Assembly: GCF_019645835.1 (NCBI RefSeq)
Contig: NZ_CP080998.1
Coordinates: forward strand, 2,728,001 to 2,792,000
DNA length: 64,000 nucleotides
From: Mycolicibacterium holsaticum DSM 44478 = JCM 12374
Lineage (GTDB): Bacteria; Actinomycetota; Actinomycetes; Mycobacteriales; Mycobacteriaceae
Reading direction: 5' to 3'
The notes under the pieces are model-generated. The model searched no databases and had not been told where the DNA came from. It saw nothing but the letters and a program-made list of their open reading frames with translations. A program made the position numbers and the translations under genes. This document shows, in pieces, positions 32,287 to 52,436 of the stretch. Position 1 is the first letter of the stretch. Each line of letters opens with the position of its first letter.

Positions 32287-35262
32287 TTACTGCCCGTCGG
32301 CGATCTCCGCGCGCATCGCGACGGTCAACCGCTTGTACCGATTGGTATCGGCATCCAGGTACCAGGCGTTACGCGCCGCTTTCGGGATGCCTTGGGCCCG
32401 CAGCTTGCTGACCAGCGGCCTATACGACGCCGACAGCGCCATCCTGGAGACCACGTACACGATGTCGGGCGGATTGCCGACCGGCAGATCCGCCAGCGCC
32501 TCGGACAGATCCGCCGACGGAATGCTGCCACCGGGCCGCAGTTGCAGCGCCGTGACGGCCAACTGTTCGCCGTTGACCGGCACGTCGTAGGTCACCGCGA
32601 GGTCCACCGCGTCGAGCCGGCTGACCGCGTCGTCGACGGATGAGGCGTAGACGATGCCGCGCGCGGTGAAGATGAGGGTGCCGCGGTTGTCGACCTGCCA
32701 GTAGTCGCCGTCCTCGTCGCGGCGGAACAGAAACTCCGTCGACACCCAGGTGTCGGCGGGTGCGAACACGCCGCGTTTGATCGACGCCGTCGGGTCGATG
32801 GGGCCGCGCGGATGGGCGAGCAGCACGCCGACCTCGTTGGTCTCGGCCTTGCGCACGAAGCCACGCTCGTCTTCGAGGATCAGGTTGTCCTCGGGGTCGA
32901 AGGCGGCCAGCTCGATCTCGCCGCCGCCGGGCAGCGGCCGGCCCTTGCTGCCGATCTTGGCACCGGAGACGTTGGCCAGCACCGCCTGCCCGTCGGTGGT
33001 GGCGAAGAACTCCACCACCCGGGCCGGGGCGAACACGTCGACGACGCGTTTCCACAGCCCGGTGGGCATACCCGAGCCGATGAACAGCCGCACGGGGTGG
33101 CTGCCCGTCAGCGAGAACGCCGGATCGTCGATGACGTCGCGCAGCATCGCCCACGTGTAGGTCACCACGGTCACGCCGTACTGGCGGATCTCCTGCACGA
33201 ACCGGTCCGGGCGCAGGCCACGCGACAGCGCGATACGTGAGCCGCCGACGACCGCCCCCCCGAGCGCGACCAACAGCCCGGACTGGTGATGCAGCGGGGT
33301 CAGGCAGTAGACGGTGTCGCCGCGGCCCAGGTTGGCCGCCGACGCGGTGCCGAACGCGGACAGCGCCCACCGGTAGTTGGTGATCTGGCGGGCGATGAGT
33401 TCGCCGTTGATCGAGCTGAACCCGATGAACGCCAGGTCGCGGGCCAGGCCGGGGTTGGGCCGGTACCAGCCGGGCAGGTCGACCACGTCGGGGTCGATCT
33501 TCTCCATATCCACAACATGCGCGACGTCCCCAGATTCAGGCAGGTCGAGGTTGCGCGCCTCGCCACCGCCCAGCACCAGCACCCGCATGTCGAGCTCGCG
33601 GGCGGCATCCAGGTTGCTCGGGTCGGCGATGATCTCCGTCACCGCGCCCAGCCGGGCCGCGGTGGGCAGGTCCGCGTCAGGCGGCATCAGCACCGCGACC
33701 GCGCCCAGCCGCGACAGCGCGGCGATCGCGACCAGGGCGCTGGGGCGGGTCTCCATCAGCACCCCGACCCGGGCGCCCTGGCGCACCCCGACGTTGATCA
33801 GGCCGCGCACCACGTTGTTGATGCGGCGGTCCACCGCCTCGTAGGTGTGCACGCGGCCGTCGAACAGCAGGGCTTCCCCGTGGGGTGCGTCGCGGGCCTG
33901 CTCGGACATGATGCGGCCGAACGAGATCCGGGTGTGGTCGTTGATCTGGCCGAGCCGGGTCAGCCGGGGCAGGGTGCGCGCGGTCTCCACGGCCAGTGTG
34001 CGGGCCGACTTGTTGGCGGAGACGAGCGCTTCGGCCGCCGACCGGGCCAGGCTGAAGACCATCTCGGTGGCGGCCGCGGTGCCGTGCGCCACCCGCGAGC
34101 TCAGCGAAACCCCGCTCTCGTTGTGTTCCTCGGGCTGCAACGCCATCGGCGTGACACCGTCGGGCAACTCGCCGACGCCCTCGATCCACCGGACCCATTG
34201 CGCGACGGCCGGCCAGGTCTGGCCGGCCGCCTTGGAACCGACGACCAGCCCGAAATGTCCTGCCCGGATGAGGAATTCGTAGACATCGGCTTTGGGTGCG
34301 GCGCGTTTGATGCCGCGCACCGAAGCGGGTTGGCCGATGTCGTCGACCTCGCCGACGACCGCCAGCACCGGGCAGTCGATGTCGGACAGCGTCACCAGGT
34401 CACCGTGGATGGAGAAGCCGCCGCTCATCATCCGGTTGTGGGCGATGAACTGCTTGAGCAGTTCGGCGATCGCCGGGCCGGACCAGGCGATCCAGCCTTC
34501 GGAGGCCAAAAAGCGGCGTTGCTGTTCGCGTGGCAGCAGCGCTTCGCGGTCGTGCAGTTGGCGCAGGAAGTCCAGCCGCGACTGCGCGGTCTTGATCGGG
34601 TCGAGCATCTGAAAGCCGGTGCGGGCCAGCCAGCCCGGGATGTCGATGCGGCTGAACACGTGGTCGGCCATGAAGTCGGCGGCCGCGGGCGCCAGGCTCG
34701 GCGGCAGGTTCATCGGCAGGCCGGCGAGCGTGTCGACCGGTGAGCCGAACGCGATGATGCTCGCGAGATCCTTCGACCGGCGGTAGGCCGCGGTCTGGTA
34801 GGCGAACATGCCGCCCTGCGAGTAGCCGGCCAGGTGGACGTCGCGCCCGGTCACTTCCTTGACGGTGTCGATGGCCTCGCTCAGCGCGACGACGTGGTCG
34901 GCCAGGTTGCGGTCCATCCCGCCCTCGACCTTGTCCGGTGAGCCGAAGTCGATCACCCAGGGATCCAGCCCCGCCCGGTGCAGGATGCCGACGGCGCCGT
35001 CGTCGCGGGTGACGTCCCACATGTCGGCCGACATCATCATCGGATGCACCATCAGGACCGGTGGGCCCGGCGGCTTTGCTCCGGGCCGGGCGTCCGGCGG
35101 AAAGTAGCGTCGCAGCCGGTACATCGGAACGCTTTGGATGATCTGGAACGGGGAGGGCACCGCACCCGTCTCCAGCCCGCCGTACCGCAGCACTTCCAGG
35201 CCGTTCTGCGCGGTGGCCACCAGCCGCCCGACCGGCTTGGTTATCGCGGACAGGTCCACCAC
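32287..35262 (-). CDS. Fusion of PHA-synthase-like lipase and diverged acyl-CoA synthetase
   Basis: A 991-residue protein like Rv1683. The N-terminal half (about residues 1-370) is an alpha/beta hydrolase of the polyhydroxyalkanoate synthase/lipase type: VLMVHPMMMSADMWD, nucleophile elbow GYSQGG with Ser in place of the usual PHA-synthase Cys, Asp in VGEVDDIG and His in RAGHFGLV. The C-terminal half (about 430-980) has the fold order of AMP-forming acyl-CoA synthetases. The adenylation motifs are degenerate: FSSINGELIARQ replaces the TSGTTG-P-K loop, FATTDG the YG-TE motif and VDNRGTLIF the GR-K hinge; a NRYKRL Lys remains near the end. Triacylglycerol metabolism is reported for the family in mycobacteria. 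The start is GTG at 35262. Confidence 0.85.
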   Translation of the reverse strand: MVDLSAITKPVGRLVATAQNGLEVLRYGGLETGAVPSPFQIIQSVPMYRLRRYFPPDARPGAKPPGPPVLMVHPMMMSADMWDVTRDDGAVGILHRAGLDPWVIDFGSPDKVEGGMDRNLADHVVALSEAIDTVKEVTGRDVHLAGYSQGGMFAYQTAAYRRSKDLASIIAFGSPVDTLAGLPMNLPPSLAPAAADFMADHVFSRIDIPGWLARTGFQMLDPIKTAQSRLDFLRQLHDREALLPREQQRRFLASEGWIAWSGPAIAELLKQFIAHNRMMSGGFSIHGDLVTLSDIDCPVLAVVGEVDDIGQPASVRGIKRAAPKADVYEFLIRAGHFGLVVGSKAAGQTWPAVAQWVRWIEGVGELPDGVTPMALQPEEHNESGVSLSSRVAHGTAAATEMVFSLARSAAEALVSANKSARTLAVETARTLPRLTRLGQINDHTRISFGRIMSEQARDAPHGEALLFDGRVHTYEAVDRRINNVVRGLINVGVRQGARVGVLMETRPSALVAIAALSRLGAVAVLMPPDADLPTAARLGAVTEIIADPSNLDAARELDMRVLVLGGGEARNLDLPESGDVAHVVDMEKIDPDVVDLPGWYRPNPGLARDLAFIGFSSINGELIARQITNYRWALSAFGTASAANLGRGDTVYCLTPLHHQSGLLVALGGAVVGGSRIALSRGLRPDRFVQEIRQYGVTVVTYTWAMLRDVIDDPAFSLTGSHPVRLFIGSGMPTGLWKRVVDVFAPARVVEFFATTDGQAVLANVSGAKIGSKGRPLPGGGEIELAAFDPEDNLILEDERGFVRKAETNEVGVLLAHPRGPIDPTASIKRGVFAPADTWVSTEFLFRRDEDGDYWQVDNRGTLIFTARGIVYASSVDDAVSRLDAVDLAVTYDVPVNGEQLAVTALQLRPGGSIPSADLSEALADLPVGNPPDIVYVVSRMALSASYRPLVSKLRAQGIPKAARNAWYLDADTNRYKRLTVAMRAEIADGQ

Positions 35263-35344
35263 GCCCCACTCCCCTTTTTTGCGATGTCAGTAGCCCGACT
35301 ACCGACGACCATCATGGCACGGGGCCGACCTATCATCGCGGCTG

Positions 35345-37093
35345 ATGCCGAACATGATCAACGTCGAGCGCGCCACCGTCGCCTATGGCACCCGCACCTT
35401 GCTGGACGGGGTCAGCCTGGGCATCGACGAAGGCGACGCCATCGGCGTCGTCGGCCGCAACGGCGACGGTAAGACGACGTTGCTGCAGGTGCTCACGTTG
35501 GCGCGGGAACCCGACTCGGGGCGCGTCACGCACACGTCGGGTCTGTCGGTGGGTTACCTGCGCCAGGGCGACGACTTCGCGGGCACCACCGTGCGCGACG
35601 TCATCGTCGGCGGGCGGCCCGACCACGTGTGGGCGGCCGAACCGCACACCCGCGATGTCGTCACCCACCTGCTGTCGGGCGTCGCGCTGGAAAGCGAGGT
35701 CGCCCGGCTCTCCGGTGGTGAGCGGCGCCGGGTCGCGTTGGCGGAGGTGTTGATCGCCGGGCACGACGTGCTGGTGCTCGACGAGCCGACCAACCACCTC
35801 GACGTCGAGGTGATCGAGTGGCTGGCCGGACATCTCAACGCGCGGCGCGCCAAGGCGCTCGTGGTGGTCAGCCACGACCGGTGGTTTCTGGACGCCGTGT
35901 GCACCCGAACATGGGAAGTGCACGACGGCACCGTGGACGCCTACGACGGTGGCTACGCCGCGTACGTGCTGGCCCGCGCCGAGCGGATGCGCCTGGCCGC
36001 GGGCGTGGAGGCACGTCGGCAGAACCTGATGCGCAAGGAGCTGGCGTGGCTGCGGCGTGGCCCGCCCGCGCGGACATCGAAGCCCAAGTTCCGCATCCAG
36101 GCGGCCAACGAGTTGATCGCCAACGAGCCACCGCCGCGGGATTCCCTTGTGCTGCAACGCTTCGCCACCACCCGGCTGGGCAAGGACGTCTTCGATCTGC
36201 ACCGGGTGCGCCTGGAGGTCGGCCCGCACGTGATCCTGGACGGCATCGACTGGTCCATCGGGCCCGGGGTGCGGATCGGGCTGGTCGGGGTGAACGGCAC
36301 CGGCAAGACGTCGGTGCTGCGGCTGCTGGCCGGGCAACTGCAGCCGACGGCGGGCACCATCAAACGCGGCGCCACGCTGGAGATCGGTTATCTCAGCCAG
36401 GCCCTGGCCGATATCGACGGCGCCGAGCGGGTGATCGACGCGGTCGAAAACCGCCGCCGGGTCGCCGAGTTGGCCGGTGGCCGGGAGATCAGCGCCGACA
36501 CGCTGCTGCGCGACTTCGGGTTCACCGGCGACAAGCTGACCGCGCGGGTGGCCGAACTCTCCGGTGGGGAGAAGCGCCGGCTGCAGTTCCTGCGGCTGCT
36601 GCTCGACGAGCCCAACGTGCTGCTGCTCGACGAGCCGACCAACGATCTCGACATCGACACGTTGACCGTGATCGAGGACTACCTCGACGGGTGGCCCGGC
36701 ACGTTGATCGTCGTCACCCACGACAGGTATTTCCTCGAGCGCGTCAGCGACGTCACGTACGCGTTGACCGGCGGGGGCCGCTGTGACCTGCTGCCCGGCG
36801 GCATCGAGCAGTATCTCGCCGACCGGGCGACCGCGCCGAGCGCACCCGCGGATCGTCCGGAGCCCGCGCGCGGTGAGTCCGCGGCGGCCCGCGAACGCCG
36901 CACGGGCAAGGAGATGGCCCGCATCGAGAACCAACTCGAAAAGCTCGACGTCCGCATCGAGCGTTTGCATGTGGCGATGGCCGAGGCGGCCGCCGACCAT
37001 GTGCGCGTCGGCGAGCTCAACACCGAACTGCAGGACTTGTTGGAGCGCAAACACTCCCTGGAAGAGGCCTGGCTGACCGCCGCCGAGGAGTGA
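35345..37093 (+). CDS. ABC-F family ATPase
   Basis: A 582-residue soluble protein with two ABC domains and no membrane part. The first Walker A is the variant GRNGDGKTT (about residues 38-46), with signature LSGGERRR and Walker B VLVLDEPTNHLD. The second is GVNGTGKTS near residue 319, with LSGGEKRRLQF and LLLDEPTNDLD. A linker between them (about residues 210-275) and a charged C-terminal coiled coil (about 510-580) are Uup-like. ABC-F proteins act on the ribosome in translation control or antibiotic protection, or like Uup in DNA repair. Divergent from the lipase/synthetase gene by 82 nt. Confidence 0.92.
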   Translation: MPNMINVERATVAYGTRTLLDGVSLGIDEGDAIGVVGRNGDGKTTLLQVLTLAREPDSGRVTHTSGLSVGYLRQGDDFAGTTVRDVIVGGRPDHVWAAEPHTRDVVTHLLSGVALESEVARLSGGERRRVALAEVLIAGHDVLVLDEPTNHLDVEVIEWLAGHLNARRAKALVVVSHDRWFLDAVCTRTWEVHDGTVDAYDGGYAAYVLARAERMRLAAGVEARRQNLMRKELAWLRRGPPARTSKPKFRIQAANELIANEPPPRDSLVLQRFATTRLGKDVFDLHRVRLEVGPHVILDGIDWSIGPGVRIGLVGVNGTGKTSVLRLLAGQLQPTAGTIKRGATLEIGYLSQALADIDGAERVIDAVENRRRVAELAGGREISADTLLRDFGFTGDKLTARVAELSGGEKRRLQFLRLLLDEPNVLLLDEPTNDLDIDTLTVIEDYLDGWPGTLIVVTHDRYFLERVSDVTYALTGGGRCDLLPGGIEQYLADRATAPSAPADRPEPARGESAAARERRTGKEMARIENQLEKLDVRIERLHVAMAEAAADHVRVGELNTELQDLLERKHSLEEAWLTAAEE

Positions 37094-37213
37094 CCCGCGC
37101 CCGCCGCCACCACCACATGTCGGCCACTGCTACCACCGGCGAACAGCGCGCCGCCCCGCAGACCGGGGCCGCGGCGCCGGCCGCCTGGAAGTCGGCATCT
37201 GCAACGACGACGA

Positions 37214-40819
<3,606 letters not shown>

Positions 40820-40821
40820 AC

Positions 40822-43410
<2,589 letters not shown>

Positions 43411-43414
<4 letters not shown>

Positions 43415-44279
43415 GCGGGTATCACCTTGGTGCCGGTTCCCTCGTCGGTGAGCAGTTCGACGAGCACGCAGTGTTCGACGCGGCCGTCGATCACGTGCGC
43501 ACTGGGCACACCGCCCAACACCGCCCGCATGCACGCTTCGATCTTGGGCACCATGCCCGTCTCGAGTGTCGGCATCAGTTCCGTGAGCGTGGCGGTGTCG
43601 ATCTGGCTGACCAGTGAATCCCGGTCCGGCCAGCGGGTGTAGAGACCTTCGACATCGGTGAGCACCACCAGCTTCTCGGCGCCGAGGGCCTCGGCGAGTG
43701 CGGCGGCGGCGGTGTCGGCGTTGATGTTGTGCACCACCCCGTCGCGATCCGGGGCGATCGTGGAGACCACCGGGATCCGCCCGGCGGCGATGAGATCCCG
43801 CAAGGCGTCGGCGTCGACGCTCTCCACGTCGCCGACCAGCCCGATGTCGGTGGCCACCCCGTCGACCTGCACGTCGCGGCGCACGGCGGTGAACAGCTGC
43901 GCGTCCTCGCCGGTGATGCCGACCGCGTACGGGCCGTGCGCGTTGATGAGGCCGACCAGCTCGCGGCCCACCTGGCCGAACAGCACCATCCGCACGACGT
44001 CGAGCACCTCGGGCGTGGTGACGCGGAAGCCGCCCTTGAAATCGCCTTCGATACCAAGCCGTTTGAGCATGGCGGTGATCTGCGGGCCTCCGCCGTGCAC
44101 GACGACCGGAAAGATGCCGCAGTTGCGCAGGAAGACCATGTCGGCGGCGAACGCTGCCTTCAGCACATCGTCGGTCATGGCGTTGCCGCCGTACTTCACC
44201 ACGACGATCTTGCCGTGCATCTGCTTGAGCCACGGCAGCGCCGCGGCCAGAACCTGTGCTTTGAGCGGGGTTTCGACGC

Positions 44280-44283
<4 letters not shown>
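43411..44283 (-). CDS. argB: Acetylglutamate kinase
   Basis: A 290-residue amino acid kinase. The VVKYGGNAM Lys loop is near residues 27-35, VVHGGGPQI is the acetylglutamate loop, and [15 protein letters not shown] with VLTDVEGLY forms the ATP side. It is the usual arginine-feedback-controlled step. The start overlaps the argJ stop by 4 nt. Confidence 0.97.
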
Positions 44284-46551
<2,268 letters not shown>

Positions 46552-46653
46552 TCCTATGCAAACTCATTATCGGTGAGCAGACGCAGAACGGGTGAAAGCG
46601 GCCTCGGCGACCACCTCGGCGGCCACATTGTGGGTCTGCTCGCGGCAGAAAGG

Positions 46654-49154
46654 CTACCCCCGCAGCACGGCGCCGACGCGGGCGGACGCAGCCTGCACCG
46701 CCGCCTCGCGCGCGGCGCTGGCCTCGTCCTCGGTCAGCGTGCGGTCCGCGGCGCGGAACCGCAGCGCCAGGGTCAGCGACTTGCGGCCCGCACCGATCTG
46801 CGGCCCGGTATAGACGTCGAAGAGGCGCACGTCCTCGATCAGCGGGCCCGCGCCCTCGCGCACGGCCTCGATAACGCTTTGCGCCGCGACGTCGGCGTCG
46901 ACCACGAGGCTGACGTCCTGGAACACCGCGGGGAACGGCGACACCGCGGGGGCGGGCCGGGTCTCCACGATCGGGATCGCGTCGAGGTCGAGTTCGACGG
47001 CGCAGGTGCGCTTGGGCAGTCCGCTGCGCTCGAGCACCGCGGGGTGCAACTCACCGGCGTGGCCGACGACGGTGTCGCCGACGAGCACCTCGGCGCACCG
47101 ACCCGGATGCCACGGCAGGTGCTGGGCGGGGCGCATGGTGAAGTCGACCCCGGTCACCCGCCCGATGAGCCGCACCGCCTCGAACGTGTCGCTGGCCTCG
47201 GCGGGCCGTCCCGGGCCCCACGGCCCGACCGGTTCACGCAATCCGGTCAGCACCGCGGCGACGTGTTGCGGCTGCGCGGGCAGCGACGCGTCCAGCGCGG
47301 CGATCTCCTCGTCGGTGGGGCGCCGGTCGGTCGGGATCCGGCCGAGCGGGCGGGTCTGCTCGGCGGGCTCGACGACCTGGGCGATCGCGAACAGTGACAC
47401 GTCACCGGCGCCGCGCGACACGTTGCGGTGCATGGCCTCCAGCAGGCCCGGCAGCAGGGTGGTGGCCAGGTGCGGGCGGTCGGCTTCCAACGGGTTGAGC
47501 ACCTTGGTGGTCGCCCGCCGAGCGTCATCGGCGGCCAGGCCCCACTGGTCGAACACCCCGGCAGGCAGAAACGGTGTCGGGAGGATCTCCACATAACCGT
47601 TGAACGCCAACGCTTTCCCGATGGCCCGGCGCCGTTTCTGGACCGCGTTCAGCCCCCGCCCGGCCGGTGCCAGCGGCAGCACCGACGGGATCTGCTCCAA
47701 CCCCTCCAGCCGCAGCACCTCTTCAACCAGGTCCGCGGGCTGGCGCAGGTCGGGCCGCCAGCTCGGCGGCACCGCGGTCACCACGTCATCGGCGACGACG
47801 ACGTCGGCGCCGATCTGGGCCAGCCGCTTCTCGGTGGCGCCGGCCGCATAGGTGATGCCTGCGGTGCGGTCGGGCAGATCGATCGCCATGCTCACCGGCG
47901 GCGGCGACCAGTTGTCGCGGGGCGGTTCGCCGCGCCAGTCGGTCAGCGTGGGTTGTGCGGTGCCGCCTGCGATGTCGGCCAGCAGCGCGGCACAGCGGTC
48001 CAGCGCGGCCACCGAGATCGCCGGGTCGACCGTGCGCTCGTAGCGGCGGCCCGCCTCGCTGTGCAGGTGCAGACGGCGCTGGGTGCGCGACACCGCGGCC
48101 GGATCCCACACCGCGGCTTCCAGCAGCACGTCGGTGGTGCTGTCGCGGACCTCGGTGGTGCCCGCGCCCATCACCCCGCCGATCGCGGCGGTGGCGACGT
48201 CGTCGACGATCAGCACGTCGCCGGGATCGAGCTTGCGCTCGACGTCGTCGAGCGTGACGACCGTCTCCGCCGGGTGTGCGAAACGCACCGTGAAGCCACC
48301 GGTGATCAGGCTGCGGTCGTGGGCGTGCATCGGATGGCCGAGTTCGAGCATGACGTAGTTGGTGACGTCGACGGCCGGCGAGATGGCGCGGATCCCCGAC
48401 AGCAGCAGCCGTCGCTGCAGCCACCACGGCGACACCGCGCTCGGATCGATGCCGGTCACCGGGCGCAGACCGAACCGCAACACGCCGGTGCCCTGCTGGA
48501 CGGCCACCGGCAGTGCCTCCCCGTCGGCGGGCAACGCCGGCACCTGGGCAGGGTCGACGAAGTCCAGGTCGTAGGCGTTCGCGATCTCGCGGGCCATGCC
48601 GCGCACCGACAGGCAGTAGCCGCGGTCCGGGGTGATCGCCAAGTGAAACACGACGTCGTCGAGGCCGAGCACGTCGGCGGCAGACGCGCCGGGTTCGGCG
48701 GTGCCCGCGGGCAGCACGATGATGCCGGAGTGGTCGACGCCGAGGTTGAGCTCGGCGGCCGAGCAGATCATCCCGTCGCTGATCCGGCCGTAGGTCTTGC
48801 GGCTGGCGATCGTGATACCGCCAGGTATCGCCGTACTTGGTAACACTGCGCCGGGCAGTGCCACCGCGACCAGATCACCGACCGCGAAGTTCGTTGCACC
48901 GCAGACGATGTCGCGGGGTTCAGTTTCGCCGACATCGACCTTGACCGCACGGATCGGTTTCTTGAACTCGGTGAGCTCCTCGATCTCGACCACCCGCGCG
49001 ACGGCCAGCGGGCCGCTGACCGGGCCGACCGGAATGACCTCCTCGACCTCGTGGCCGATGCGGATCAGGGTCTGTTCGAGCTCGTCGGCACCCACATCCC
49101 AGCCCGGGGCACCGGCCTGGACGACGTCGCGCAGCCAGCTGTACGGAAGCCGCA

Positions 49155-49155
<1 letters not shown>
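46654..49155 (-). CDS. pheT: Phenylalanyl-tRNA synthetase beta chain
   Basis: An 833-residue subunit. The N-terminal EMAPII-like tRNA-binding domain (about residues 40-155, [15 protein letters not shown]), the B3/B4 editing domain (about 210-380), the B5 domain, a catalytic-like core and a C-terminal anticodon-binding ferredoxin domain (about 740-833) appear in the normal order. The ATG overlaps the pheS stop by one base (TGATG). It works with pheS as a heterotetramer. 128 nt separate its stop from the divergently read ArgR region. Confidence 0.97.
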
Positions 49156-51141
<1,986 letters not shown>

Positions 51142-51301
51142 GTCGCCAGCCTAAGCGCGGCGTTGCGCGCCGAGCAATCTCGCCGGAAGCGACGCCAACC
51201 ACCGCGGCACCCGACCGCCACGGCAACCGCACTGATCACGCCCGTGTGGCGCATCAGTAGCCGGTGGATAACACCTTGCTCGACGCGCCCGGCAAATCGT
51301 A

Positions 51302-51317
51302 GACAACACCCGTTGTC
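51302..51317. promoter_or_regulatory. 16-bp palindrome upstream of the MpaB-family gene
   Basis: GACAAC-ACCC-GTTGTC is a perfect inverted repeat 53 nt upstream of the oxygenase ATG and 160 nt from the divergent cyclase. It looks like a TetR-type operator. No regulator gene is adjacent, so control would come from elsewhere. Confidence 0.5.
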
Positions 51318-51370
51318 AAGCTTATCGTGATGGTGAAACCGTGGGTACTGGATTCTCAGCGAGGGCAGCT

Positions 51371-52432
51371 ATGACCGGGACGACGACCACCACGACGGAC
51401 GCCGCGCGGGCGGTCGACCCCGCCGACCCCCTCGGAGCCGATTCGCTGACGTGGAAGTACTTCGGTGACCTGCGCACCGGAATGCTCGGGGTGTGGATCG
51501 GCGCGATCCAGAACATGTACCCCGAACTCGGGGCCGGCGTCGAGGACCATTCGGTGCTGCTGCGCGAGCCGCTTCAGCGCGTCGCCCGCTCGGTGTACCC
51601 GATCATGGGCGTGGTCTACGACGGCGACCGCGCCGCCCAGACCGGCGCCCAGATCAAGAGCTACCACCACTCCATCAAAGGCGTCGACGCCAAAGGCCGC
51701 CGCTATCACGCGCTGAACCCCGAGACGTTCTACTGGGCGCACGCCACGTTCTTCATGCTCATCATCAAGACCGCGGAGTACTTCTGCGGCGGGCTCACCG
51801 AGGCCGAGAAACGCCAGCTGTTCGACGAGCACGTGCAGTGGTACCGGATGTACGGGATGAGCATGCGCCCGGTCCCCCAGACCTGGGAGGACTTCCAGGT
51901 GTACTGGGAGGCCAAATGCCAGGACGAACTGGAGATCAACCGCGCCACCCTGGACATCTTCACGATCCGCATCCCCAAGCCGTGGTTCGTCCTGATGCCG
52001 ACCCCGGTGTGGGATCAGATCTTCAAACCGATGGTCGGCGCGCAGCGCTGGATCGCGGCCGGGTTGTTCGACGAAGCGCTGCGCGAGAAGGCCGGGATGC
52101 GCTGGACCCCCGGCGACGAGGTGCTGCTGCGACTGTTCGGCAAGCTCGTCGAGTTCGCGTTCGTGGCGGTGCCCGACGAAATCCGGCTGCACCCGCGCGC
52201 GTTGGCCGCCTACCGGCGCGCCCAGGGCAAGCTGCCCCCCGACGCGCCGCTGGTCGAGGCGCCCGGCTTCATGGCGCCGCCGCGGGACCGCCGTGATCTG
52301 CCGATGCACTACGTACCGCAGCGCAAATCGCTGCTGGACCGGGCGGGCTCGCTGGTACATACCACGTTCTCGCTGGCGGGTCTGGCCCGACCGGCCCGGG
52401 GGCGTGGGGAAAAATCCGGTAAGGCAGCATGA
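51371..52432 (+). CDS. Oxygenase MpaB family (DUF2236) protein
   Basis: A 353-residue protein of the DUF2236 family, which includes the latex-clearing rubber oxygenase and mycophenolic-acid MpaB. Family features are the Arg-rich RVARSVYPIMGVVYD, YHHSIKGVDAKGRRYHALNPETFYWAHATFF with its His residues, and a C-terminal helical part. Such proteins may bind heme. ATG 51371 with GAGGG upstream is favoured over a GTG at 51341. It matches Rv1645c. Its stop is 4 nt before the acyl-CoA dehydrogenase start. Confidence 0.85.
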   Translation: MTGTTTTTTDAARAVDPADPLGADSLTWKYFGDLRTGMLGVWIGAIQNMYPELGAGVEDHSVLLREPLQRVARSVYPIMGVVYDGDRAAQTGAQIKSYHHSIKGVDAKGRRYHALNPETFYWAHATFFMLIIKTAEYFCGGLTEAEKRQLFDEHVQWYRMYGMSMRPVPQTWEDFQVYWEAKCQDELEINRATLDIFTIRIPKPWFVLMPTPVWDQIFKPMVGAQRWIAAGLFDEALREKAGMRWTPGDEVLLRLFGKLVEFAFVAVPDEIRLHPRALAAYRRAQGKLPPDAPLVEAPGFMAPPRDRRDLPMHYVPQRKSLLDRAGSLVHTTFSLAGLARPARGRGEKSGKAA

Positions 52433-52436
52433 CGGC

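Noticed and set aside
35333..37054. 573-codon minus-strand open frame opposite the ABC-F gene
   Set aside because: No recognisable domain, and it is fully covered by the ABC-F frame with two intact ATPase sites; GC-driven shadow.
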